Shown in pieces: positions 36,168-44,140 of a stretch of DNA of 64,000 nt; positions within the stretch are counted from its first letter, which is position 1, and each line of letters opens with the position of its first letter. The notes beneath the pieces were generated by a model, which worked only from the letters and a program-made list of their open reading frames with translations, was not told the DNA's origin and searched no databases. The position numbers and the translations under genes were made by a program. Source of the stretch: Virgibacillus halodenitrificans JCM 12304. GTDB taxonomy: Bacteria; Bacillota; Bacilli; Bacillales; Amphibacillaceae. The stretch is from assembly GCF_001310895.1 (NCBI RefSeq), contig NZ_BAZS01000015.1:18148-82147 (forward strand). Direction: 5' to 3'.

Positions 36168-36998
36168 ATGAGGTATACTTTTTCTATTCTTTTCGCGTTA
36201 ATCCTGTTGATAGGTATGTTCACTGTTCCTGCATTTGCTGCAAGTAATGATTCAAAATCTCAGGTAGCAAACGTTGCCCACCGCGGGGCCTCCGGACATG
36301 CGCCTGAAAATACGATGGCGGCATTTGACAAAGCTTTTAAAATGAAGGCAGATTATATTGAAATTGATGTACAAATGACAAAAGATGGGGAACTAGTTGT
36401 CATTCATGATACTACTGTAAATCGCACTACAAATGGTGTAGGAAATATTAAAGATTTAACATTGGAACAAGTAGAGCAGTTAGATGCAGGAAGCTGGTTT
36501 AGCAATACTTTTTCGGGAGAGAGAATTCCCACATTTGAAGAGGTTATTGATACGTATAGAGGAAAAATTGGTATATTAATAGAATTAAAATCACCTGAGC
36601 TATACCCCGGTATTGAAGAAAAAGTGGCGAAGGTTTTAAAGGAACGCAATATGGATCGTCCAAATAACAACAAGATTATCATCCAATCTTTTAACCATAC
36701 ATCAGTACAAGCTTCTAAAGAGTTATTGCCAGATATTCCGCATGGAGTACTAGCTGGTATGAGTTGGAAGGATGTGACGGACGAGCAGCTAGCAAAATTT
36801 GCAACGTATGCTGATTTTTTTAATCCGAACCTAAATATTGTATCACCTGAATTACTTCAGCGGGTCCATACACATGATATGAAAATGTATCCATATACGG
36901 TCAGAATCCAAGAACAAGCAGATAATTTATTACAACTGGGGGTTGATGGAATTATTACTGATTTCCCTGAATATGTATATCAGCATCCAGTTAAATAA
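36168..36998 (+). CDS. glpQ: Secreted glycerophosphodiester phosphodiesterase (GlpQ-like)
   Basis: A 276-residue protein with a cleavable signal peptide (AFA cleavage near residue 25) and one GDPD domain. VAHRGASGHAPENT gives the catalytic His-Arg and the metal-binding Glu; IEIDVQMTKDGELVVIHD supplies Glu-x-Asp and the second His; ILIELKSPELYPG follows. The enzyme releases glycerol 3-phosphate from glycerophosphodiesters, and in B. subtilis GlpQ digests teichoic acid during phosphate starvation. The PhoP-like box upstream agrees. It differs from the membrane-anchored paralogue at 22.7 kb by lacking the membrane domain. Confidence 0.9.
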   Translation: MRYTFSILFALILLIGMFTVPAFAASNDSKSQVANVAHRGASGHAPENTMAAFDKAFKMKADYIEIDVQMTKDGELVVIHDTTVNRTTNGVGNIKDLTLEQVEQLDAGSWFSNTFSGERIPTFEEVIDTYRGKIGILIELKSPELYPGIEEKVAKVLKERNMDRPNNNKIIIQSFNHTSVQASKELLPDIPHGVLAGMSWKDVTDEQLAKFATYADFFNPNLNIVSPELLQRVHTHDMKMYPYTVRIQEQADNLLQLGVDGIITDFPEYVYQHPVK

Positions 36999-37126
36999 CT
37001 ATATTAATTTAAGAACGCTGGCTTTAGAAGATTTTTTTAAACAATGCGTATGATTAACCTTCTATTAATCAGGGTACATTCATTAAGTAATAAGCTAGTC
37101 TGAAAGAATTACAGGAGGTTATATAA

Positions 37127-38140
37127 ATGAAACAAGAACAGTTAATTTTACATGAACGTCCAAATGGATTGCCTGATGAAAATACATTTCAATTTAAAGA
37201 GGTAGAAGTCGGTGAAGCGAATGATGGGCAAGTATTATTAAAAACACTGTATGTTTCTGTTGATCCATACATGCGTGGCAGAATGTCAGATAGAGATTCC
37301 TACATTGAACCATTTCAGGTTGGAGAGCCGCTTGCGGGTGGCGTCGTCGCACAAGTGGTTGAGTCAAAGACAGACCAACTTGAAAAAGGGGATATTGTAC
37401 GAGGAAATCTGCCATTTCAAGAGTATCTTGTAGTACAGCCAGACACGGTCAGCAAGGTTGATACAAATGGCCTTAATCCGAGCGTGGCATTAGGAGCACT
37501 TGGGATGCCGGGGTTAACAGCTTACTTTGGTATGATGCATATTGGTGGACCAAAAAAAGGTGAAACTGTCGTTGTTTCTGGTGCTGCAGGTGCAGTCGGG
37601 CAAATTGCTGGTCAGCTTGCCAAAAAAGCAGGAGCGCGCGTTGTTGGAATTGTTGGCTCAGAGAAGAAGGCTGCTTATATAACCGAAGAGTTAGGCTATG
37701 ATGCAGCTGTAGAATATAAGAAAGGAGACGTGCAGCAGCAATTAAAAGAAGCATGTCCAAACGGGATAGATGTGTATTATGAAAATGTTGGAGGAGAAAT
37801 TGGCGATGCGGTTTGGCCATTGCTAAATGACTTTGCGCGTATTCCAGTATGTGGTGCTATTTCTTCCTACAATTTAAAGGAAGGTGAACAAGATATTGGT
37901 CTGCGGATCCAACCATTTTTAATTAAATCACATGCTAAAATGCAAGGATTTATCGTTGGTGATTTTGCTGACCAATTTGGTGAAGCATACAAATTTCTCG
38001 CTGAAGGTGTTTCTAATGGAGAATTAAAATTTGAAGAAACAATTAAGGAAGGTTTTAAAACAATCCCAGATGCGTTTCTTGGTTTGTTTACCGGAGAGAA
38101 TATTGGAAAGCAGTTAGTAAAAGTTGCAGAGGAAGAATAA
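37127..38140 (+). CDS. yfmJ: NADP-dependent MDR-family oxidoreductase (YfmJ-like)
   Basis: A 337-residue medium-chain reductase of the leukotriene B4 dehydrogenase/CurA group. Marks: SVDPYMRGRMSD at about residue 44, GMPGLTAYFGM, the nucleotide-binding VVVSGAAGAVGQIAGQLAKK, and DVYYENVGGEIGDAV. It lacks zinc-ligand residues, as usual for this group, and reduces the double bond of enones with NADPH. Text resembles B. subtilis YfmJ. AGGAGGT stands before the ATG, and a terminator follows. Confidence 0.9.
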   Translation: MKQEQLILHERPNGLPDENTFQFKEVEVGEANDGQVLLKTLYVSVDPYMRGRMSDRDSYIEPFQVGEPLAGGVVAQVVESKTDQLEKGDIVRGNLPFQEYLVVQPDTVSKVDTNGLNPSVALGALGMPGLTAYFGMMHIGGPKKGETVVVSGAAGAVGQIAGQLAKKAGARVVGIVGSEKKAAYITEELGYDAAVEYKKGDVQQQLKEACPNGIDVYYENVGGEIGDAVWPLLNDFARIPVCGAISSYNLKEGEQDIGLRIQPFLIKSHAKMQGFIVGDFADQFGEAYKFLAEGVSNGELKFEETIKEGFKTIPDAFLGLFTGENIGKQLVKVAEEE

Positions 38141-38210
38141 TTTAGCAGTCTGAAGGATATTTGAGTGTGACTGGGGAGACCGGAAGTCCCTGCCTTAAAG
38201 CAACATAAAT

Positions 38211-38250
38211 AAAAAAACAGAAGCGCCAAACTCGGGTGCTTCTGTTTTTT
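38211..38250. terminator. Bidirectional terminator between convergent genes
   Basis: AAAAAACAGAAGC pairs with GCTTCTGTTTTTT; the A tract on the left and T tract on the right let it serve both the oxidoreductase gene and the convergent VOC gene. Confidence 0.9.
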
Positions 38251-38272
38251 ATAAATTTCAAAGTCGTTTCAA

Positions 38273-38650
38273 CTAACAATTACAAATCATGATAACATTT
38301 CCATCCGGATCTTTAATATTAAACCATGCTGTCTGTTCTACCCATTCTATTTCCCTGACAATATCCACTTCTTTCATTTTAATAGATGTATAGGCTGCCT
38401 CGATATCCGGTGCAAAGAAGTTGAAGAGCGGGCTCGGACTGACGATATGCTCGAATGTTGGGTCAAAGGTGTGATCATCAAGCGTAAGGGAAGTAGTTCC
38501 ATTAACGGGGATATTGTATACAGGTGAGTTTACTTTCTCTAAATCAACGTCAAGGCCTAGTATATCTGCATACCATTGGACTGACTTTTTCAAATTGCTA
38601 ACATGTACGAAGATACCATTCATTTGATTTTTTATGGGCTGTGTTTGCAA
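38273..38650 (-). CDS. VOC (glyoxalase/bleomycin-resistance-like) protein
   Basis: A 125-residue protein with the paired beta-alpha-beta-beta-beta layout of the vicinal oxygen chelate fold: NGIFVHVSNLKKSVQWYADI for the first module and PSPLFNFFAPDIEAAYTSIK for the second, ending FNIKDPDGNVIMIC. The start is TTG 38650, eight bases after GGGGGAT; an ATG lies nine codons further in. Activity unknown (possible isomerase, dioxygenase or drug binding). Confidence 0.85.
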   Translation of the reverse strand: MQTQPIKNQMNGIFVHVSNLKKSVQWYADILGLDVDLEKVNSPVYNIPVNGTTSLTLDDHTFDPTFEHIVSPSPLFNFFAPDIEAAYTSIKMKEVDIVREIEWVEQTAWFNIKDPDGNVIMICNC

Positions 38651-38714
38651 AATAATCCCCCCTGAAAGAGTTGCTTAATATAGATTTTCTACAAAGCGAG
38701 TAAAAGTTCTTCAA

Positions 38715-39212
38715 TTATTTCAATAGTTTTTTGTTATTTAGACAATAAATGAACTGTTCCCTGCCAAAACGGAATACTGTTTCCTTTACTTGCATGCCGA
38801 CGCTTTCCAGTAGGGCACATGACCTTTGATTAGCTGCTTGCGTCTCGGCAACTAGCTGAGAGATCTGCATCTCATTAAAAGCATAGTCAATTAATTTTGC
38901 TACGACCTCTCTGGCGATGCCTTTTCCCCACCAAAAAGGAAGAAATTGATAAGAAACCTCTGTAGATATACCATCATGGTGCATATCTAAAGAAATAAGT
39001 CCGATAAATTGATCTGTGTTTTTTTCTTTAACGGTAAGGTGCACATCTGAAGTGCTAGAGGTGAGCATTTTTGCAAAGCTATTTTTAATAGAAGCTTCTT
39101 GAATCGGCCCACCTAAAAATTTTCGCACTTCTTTATTGCTATACAATTGTTTTACATGTCCATAGTCTTGTTCTGAAATGTCTACCAATCTACAACGAGC
39201 GGTTTCCAACAT
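38715..39212 (-). CDS. GNAT acetyltransferase (RimJ/RimL type)
   Basis: GNAT protein of about 165 residues, beginning MLETARCRLVDISEQDYGHV if the ATG at 39212 (after GGAAG) is used; an ATG at 39251 overlaps the previous gene and has a poorly placed ribosome site. Motifs: VSYQFLPFWWGKGIAREVVA (acetyl-CoA loop) and MQISQLVAETQAANQRSCAL plus LLESVGMQVKETVFRFG. Its substrate is not evident. It forms a two-gene unit with the GNAT gene upstream. Confidence 0.85.
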   Translation of the reverse strand: MLETARCRLVDISEQDYGHVKQLYSNKEVRKFLGGPIQEASIKNSFAKMLTSSTSDVHLTVKEKNTDQFIGLISLDMHHDGISTEVSYQFLPFWWGKGIAREVVAKLIDYAFNEMQISQLVAETQAANQRSCALLESVGMQVKETVFRFGREQFIYCLNNKKLLK

Positions 39213-39241
39213 ATGAAATCTTCCGGCACCTGAAAGCAAAA

Positions 39242-39781
39242 TTACTCCCATTCCTTTGCCAGCATACTGTATAAAACGCAGTCGTGAAAATGATCATATA
39301 AATACTCTGCATCTCGCACGACACCATCCTGTTTAAAACCAAGTCGCTCTGGAATACTTCTGCTCTTTTTATTATCAACACCACACTGAATTTCCACACG
39401 GTTTAGTCCATATTCATGAAATGCTTGGTCAATAAGGGCCTTTACAGCAATTGTCATAATTCCATTCCCTTGGTAGTTTTCTCCTAACCAGTACCCGATG
39501 CTGGTTTTCTTATTAGCCCGATCAATACCGTGGAAACCAACCATGCCTGTCAGTTCTCCCTTATATAAGATGCCAGCTTGAAAGCCGTTGTGGGAAGAAA
39601 ACTGGTTTAGCCACATGTCAATAACCGGTTCATAATCCTCTTCCTGTTTCATGTTATCTACCCACGGAAGCCATTGTTTTAAGTAGTTGCGATTTTTATC
39701 TACTAGGATAAATAATTCCTGCGCATCCTGTTTTTCAAGTAGCTTCAATGAGATGTCATCATTAATATACTGTGTAAACAT
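39242..39781 (-). CDS. GNAT acetyltransferase (YdaF/RimL-like)
   Basis: A 179-residue GNAT protein with NRNYLKQWLPWVDNMKQEED, the hallmark 'R.xLrpWLpW' segment of RimL/YdaF ribosomal-protein-serine acetyltransferases, then IGYWLGENYQGNGIMTIAVK (acetyl-CoA loop) and LNRVEIQCGVDNKKSRSIPE. GGGGGAT precedes the ATG. It probably shares a transcript with the following GNAT gene. Confidence 0.9.
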   Translation of the reverse strand: MFTQYINDDISLKLLEKQDAQELFILVDKNRNYLKQWLPWVDNMKQEEDYEPVIDMWLNQFSSHNGFQAGILYKGELTGMVGFHGIDRANKKTSIGYWLGENYQGNGIMTIAVKALIDQAFHEYGLNRVEIQCGVDNKKSRSIPERLGFKQDGVVRDAEYLYDHFHDCVLYSMLAKEWE

Positions 39782-39880
39782 AGAATATCCCCCAATTTAA
39801 AATGATTGATCGTAGTATACCAAATTATCAGGATATTATATACAACTAGTTACTAAAAATGGTGAACAAAATATACTTTA

Positions 39881-40055
39881 CCGCGTCAACAGCTCCACAC
39901 CCCGCGACAGCAAGCTCCCGCCCCGCGACAACAAGCACAGGTTCCGCGACAGCCAACATCCCATCCGCGACAGCAAGCATGCCATCCGCGACAGCAAGCA
40001 TGCCACCCGCAACAGTAAGCACCTCATCCGAGACAACAAGCTCACGCCCCGCGAC
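39881..40055 (-). repeat. 21-bp periodic intergenic array, GTCGCGG core on the minus strand (array A6)
   Basis: Plus-strand cores CCGCGTC/CCGCGAC/CCGCAAC/CCGAGAC start at 39881, 39902, 39923, 39944, 39965, 39986, 40007, 40028 and 40049, exactly 21 apart; weaker copies may go on to about 40133. Two adjacent units are nearly identical through the spacer as well (AGCAAGCATGCCAT). On the minus strand the core is GTCGCGG. The spurious open frames on both strands come from the period. Confidence 0.92.
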
Positions 40056-40133
40056 AGCCAACATCTCACCCAAAAGAGCGAACGTCGCATCCTGGCCAAC
40101 CAACTCGTCCCCAGCAACACAGCGTACACCGTC

Positions 40134-41742
40134 TCACCTGAAATAATAATTTAAAGCTTTTTTTACAGCCTCAACATTCCGTATAGATGTGTGAAATAGT
40201 GTATGTGCATCTGGTCGAATAACGAGAACATCATACAACTGTAAATCTAATTTCTCTTTTGCTTCATCATATAAATCAATGAACACGTTCTCGCTCTCAT
40301 CTAACTTTTCTCTAGACTCATTATTTAATAAAAATACTGGCCTTAAAATGTTGCCGCATTCTTTATTAAAGGTCTCCATTGCTCTTTGTAAAACTGTTTG
40401 CTTCTTTCGAAAAAAGTGTTCATTGCCATAGACAAGGCAGAGACATTCTCCACTGCGAAGTAGCTCATAAACGTTTATATTTTCCCAAGTAGCTGTAACT
40501 ATAAGACACGGTGGTACACGCACACCAGCAGGCTTTCCGGTTAGCTTTAGGATATGTTTACTGTATGCTGTGCCGGTATAATCATGGGTAAGCTGGGAAA
40601 GATTTTTCATCACCTTTTTTTGAAGCAGAGTCCGTTGCAATAATAATTTCATCATGTTGTTTCTTGTTTGAATAGCCCATGGCTCATTCATGGAAATTAC
40701 GTTAATCATCCGACTCGTTTTTTTAATAATCTCCGCTGCAATGGGTTTTCTTTCTTGTTGGTAAGAATCAAGTAGTGTAGGGTTGAAATTATTTTTAATT
40801 ACATAGGCAAGCTTCCATGCTATGTTTACTGCATCCTGGAAACCAATATTCATCCCTTGCCCACCAACCGGATTGTGCACATGGGCAGCATCTCCTGCGA
40901 GAAGAACATTTCCATCCCGATAAGAAGCAGCATGGCGATGGGATGTTGTTAGCCCGGATAACCAGTAGGGATCCTCAATTTCCAACGATTCACCATAAAC
41001 ATGTGAAATGGAAGCTCGAAATGTATTCATGTCTACTTTGCTTGGGAAATGTCGATCTTGTTTTGTTAGGTCAATAACGATGATCCTTGTATATTCTCCT
41101 TTAAACGGAGCGACAAACAGGAGTCCATTTTTGTTGCTGATTAAGTTTAAGTATTCACGGAATGGCGATTGTTTGAGCTTAACATCACCAAGCATGACGC
41201 TAACTCCTTCTGACTTACCCTCAAATGGCATTTGTAGTATTTTTCGTGTGGAACTATGCGCACCATCACAGCCAACCACAAACCGAGCGCTAATTTCTTC
41301 CTCTGTTTGTCCTTGTATTAAAGCTTTTACTCCATTATGCTCCTGAATAAGATTCGTTAGCCTTTTACCTCTTTCTACCTTTTTTGGTGGCAAATGATTT
41401 TCTAAAATAAGTTCTGTTTCCCGTTGAGATAATATTTAAAAAGGAATAGTCTGTATCGCGATTTAATAATGAAAAATTAATGCGGAAAAGTGGCTTGTTG
41501 TTTGAATAAAGCTGAGCATGTTTAGCTAAAAACCCATGTTTTAGAAAAGGAGCGGAAAGTCCGGCTAACTCCATTATTTCCATTGCGCGTGGATGAATAC
41601 CGAGAGCCTTTGAATAACGAGAAGGACCTTGCTTTTTATCGATGATTCTAAAATTAATCCCATATGTATGGAGCATATTAGCCAGCATTAAGCCGGTAGG
41701 ACCTGCACCAATAATCAGTACCTCTGTATGCGTCTGTTTCAT
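40134..41742 (-). pseudogene. FAD-dependent monooxygenase gene, interrupted by a frameshift
   Basis: The 5' part starts at ATG 41742 after GGGAGG and gives the FAD-binding motif EVLIIGAGPTGLMLANML and RIIDKKQGPSRYSKALGI. At about 41427 the frame changes (one extra base or two missing). The rest, QRETELILENHLPPKKVE onward, contains FVVGCDGAHSSTRK (DG motif) and GNVLLAGDAAHVHNPVGGQG (GD motif), then MNIGFQDAVNIAWKL and a thioredoxin-like C-terminal part. Joined, about 536 residues, a class A flavoprotein hydroxylase of the PheA/TetX/MhpA group that would hydroxylate aromatic compounds. As read, no complete protein is made. Confidence 0.9.
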
Positions 41743-41959
41743 GATCAATGCCTCCCTTAATTAGTACTAATTTACCCTACACCTGAAAAGAAAAACAAAG
41801 GATAAATGACAGAAGTAGGGAAAAATATTGTTAAAGTTATGTAAAAAATATTTTACTTAAGAGTATTTAAATTGACTAAAACTATTCTCTATCTCAGTAT
41901 AGAAAGTAGAAAGTTGTTCGCATTAAACGAAGATTTCCATGCTGAAAGGGGTTGAATGT

Positions 41960-42559
41960 ATGAAGTTTCTTAAAATCCTATTAATCCTGGCAATAATTAT
42001 AATCGTGTTTTTTCTATTCACTGGAAATAATAATGAACAAAAAGAAGAGCAAAAGAGCATGGATCAAGAAAAAAAAGAGGCGGAAGTTCAAGTCACTCTC
42101 CCGGCGTTTTTCTTTGAGGAGGAAAGGTTACTTGATGACGCGTTTATGGAAGCGGAAAAAAATAATGTGGAAGATGTAACGCAAAACCAAGATGGTTCTG
42201 TCACTTTTGCGATGACAACAGAACAACACAAGAATTTATTGAAGGATTTGGAAAAAGATTTAAAGGAAAAAATCGATAAAATAAAACAAAGTGAAAGCAC
42301 GCCTTCTATTAAAGATATTTATTACAACGAACGCTTTTCTGAATTTACCATGATCGTTGACGAAGAAAAGTATAAAGAAGGTTTTGATGGATTTGCGACA
42401 CTATCTCTTGGTACTGCTGGTATGTATTATCAAATGTTTAGTGGTGAGGACATAAATGATAGTGAAGTTACAATAAAGCTTGAAAACGAGGGTACAGGAG
42501 AGGTTTTTGATAAAATGATTTATCCGGATGCATTGAATGGTTCGGAAATAAAGAAGTAA
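41960..42559 (+). CDS. Membrane-anchored protein, unknown
   Basis: A 199-residue protein beginning MKFLKILLILAIIIIVFFLF, one N-terminal membrane anchor without lipobox Cys, then an acidic/Gln-rich linker and an extracellular domain with ERLLDDAFMEAEKNNVEDVT, GSVTFAMTTEQHKNLLKDLE and FSEFTMIVDEEKYKEGFDGF. The latter halves resemble a compact alpha/beta domain, but no family is recognised. ATG 41960 follows AAAGGGGTT. It is divergent from the monooxygenase gene. Confidence 0.75.
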   Translation: MKFLKILLILAIIIIVFFLFTGNNNEQKEEQKSMDQEKKEAEVQVTLPAFFFEEERLLDDAFMEAEKNNVEDVTQNQDGSVTFAMTTEQHKNLLKDLEKDLKEKIDKIKQSESTPSIKDIYYNERFSEFTMIVDEEKYKEGFDGFATLSLGTAGMYYQMFSGEDINDSEVTIKLENEGTGEVFDKMIYPDALNGSEIKK

Positions 42560-42761
42560 TATAGGTTATAAATGAAAGCAGGCTTATGGATATAGCTATT
42601 TACACAAATTTCCCCTTCCTTCATACACTATAGGGACGAAGCTGCTATTTATTTAGTAAGCTTTTCTATATTTAAATGTAACCGCTTAAAAGGTTCCATG
42701 TTTAAAAAATTAGGGAATGTTAACAATGGAGATAAATAATTTTCTTGGGAGGGATTTTGAC

Positions 42762-43778
42762 GTGGATAGGTTAAAAGCACTGGAAATGCTTGATCGTATG
42801 CGACTGCCAAATGGCGCTTATACCGCAAGTCTTTCCTCTGACTATAGTTATGTCTGGATCAGAGATGTATGCTATACGGTATTGCCATTTCTGTTTCAAC
42901 GATCCGATCGCTTTGAAAAAGCATATCAAGCCTTGTTTGATATTTTTAAAATCTATGAATGGAAAATTGATATCCATCGTAAGCAAAAGCCTGTACAGCT
43001 TTATGAGTATATTCATGCAAGATATTCCAAGGATCTAAAAGAATTGGATGTCGAGTGGGGACATGCGCAGAATGATGCCATTGGTGCTTTTCTCTGGGGC
43101 GTTGGTGAAGGACACAAGCACGGGCAGCAGGTAATACGGGATGAGCATGATTTACGTATTATTCAAAAGCTTGTGGATTATTTAGAGTGTGTGGAATACT
43201 GGCATGCGGAAGACAATGGCATGTGGGAAGAAAATATGGAGGTACATGCCTCCAGTGTTGGCGCAGCTGTTGCTGGTCTCCGGGCTGTGAAGCTGCTGGT
43301 CACAGTGAAAGAAGAACTGATTCAAAAAGGTGAGCAAACCTTAAAAGAGCTGTTGCCAAATGAAAGTAAGACAAAGGAAGCGGATTTAGCTTTACTTTCG
43401 TTGATCTATCCTTATCAAATCGTTGAGCGTGAAATGGCATTAGAAATACTGTCTCGTGTCACAAGTAGATTGGAACGAACACATGGCGTCATCCGTTATG
43501 AAAATGATCGTTATTATAATGAAGGAAGCGAAGCAGAGTGGACATTTGGTTTTCCATGGCTCGGCCTTTGTTATATGGAGCTCGGAATGAAAGATCGTGC
43601 AATGGAATATGTGGGGAAAACAATTGGCAACATACCAGATAATTGGGAGATCCCAGAGCTATTTATTGGTGGAATCAATCAACCGAACGGCAACACTCCA
43701 CTTGCCTGGTCTGTAGCATTATCGTATTTATTCTTGGAAAAGATCGAAGTCATGAATACACAAGAACAGTATGTGTAA
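42762..43778 (+). CDS. Glycoside hydrolase family 15-like protein
   Basis: A 338-residue (alpha/alpha)6-barrel-type protein. GTG 42762 is chosen because GGGAGGG is eight bases upstream; an ATG at 42726 is also in frame. YVWIRDVCYTVLPFLFQ near residue 30 matches the 'WpRDxxY' sugar-binding region of GH15 and of phosphorylase kinase alpha; VEWGHAQNDAIGAFLWGVGE includes a QxDxxG-like element; EAEWTFGFPWLGLCYMELG ends in an acidic region. It lies just before glgB, so a role in trimming glycogen or alpha-glucans is likely, but a terminator and a 360-base gap separate it from glgB. Confidence 0.8.
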   Translation: MDRLKALEMLDRMRLPNGAYTASLSSDYSYVWIRDVCYTVLPFLFQRSDRFEKAYQALFDIFKIYEWKIDIHRKQKPVQLYEYIHARYSKDLKELDVEWGHAQNDAIGAFLWGVGEGHKHGQQVIRDEHDLRIIQKLVDYLECVEYWHAEDNGMWEENMEVHASSVGAAVAGLRAVKLLVTVKEELIQKGEQTLKELLPNESKTKEADLALLSLIYPYQIVEREMALEILSRVTSRLERTHGVIRYENDRYYNEGSEAEWTFGFPWLGLCYMELGMKDRAMEYVGKTIGNIPDNWEIPELFIGGINQPNGNTPLAWSVALSYLFLEKIEVMNTQEQYV

Positions 43779-43779
43779 G

Positions 43780-43819
43780 AAAAAACAGATGCACCCATTT
43801 GGGCAGCATCTGTTTTTTT
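43780..43819 (+). terminator. Terminator after the GH15-like gene
   Basis: AAAAAACAGATGC pairs with GCATCTGTTTTTT around a loop with CCC/GGG, then T residues. Confidence 0.92.
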
Positions 43820-43821
43820 GT

Positions 43822-43999
43822 GGTTCTGATGTATATGGCGGGTTTATTCAATGATTCTGCGGCGGATAATTATGCTCTGCTGCTGATTACTTGATTTCCA
43901 CTAGTCCGCAATTTCCTCCTACTATGAATTTACATGATAAAGTATGCATCCTAACATTAGCAATGTGATCTTTATTAATTACAGATTGTTAATTAAGCT
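43822..43999. repeat. Intergenic element related to that at 22.1 kb (array B2)
   Basis: The left end GGTTCTGATGTATATGG followed by GGTTTATTCAATGATTC matches 22120-22152 almost base for base, and the right end GATTGTTAATTAAGCT matches 22547-22562 in 14 of 16 bases. Only two 20-base units (GGCGGATA at 43861 and TGCTGATT at 43881) stand between. It looks like a short form of the same element. Confidence 0.75.
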
Positions 44000-44140
44000 C
44001 ATTGATACTCTGCAAAAAAGACTTAAATTTTTTTCGACAATGCTTCTGAAAACTAGTCAATTATCTTTGAAGGAATCGCAATTTTCGCATGGAATTTAGA
44101 GATATAGAATAAAAGAGATTAGTTGAAGGAGAATCAGCTT

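Noticed and set aside
39859..40146. Open frames on both strands over array A6 (Ala/Ser/Thr-rich on plus, Val/Ala/Gly-rich on minus)
   Set aside because: Low-complexity translations in several frames at once come from the period; no ribosome site or conserved domain.
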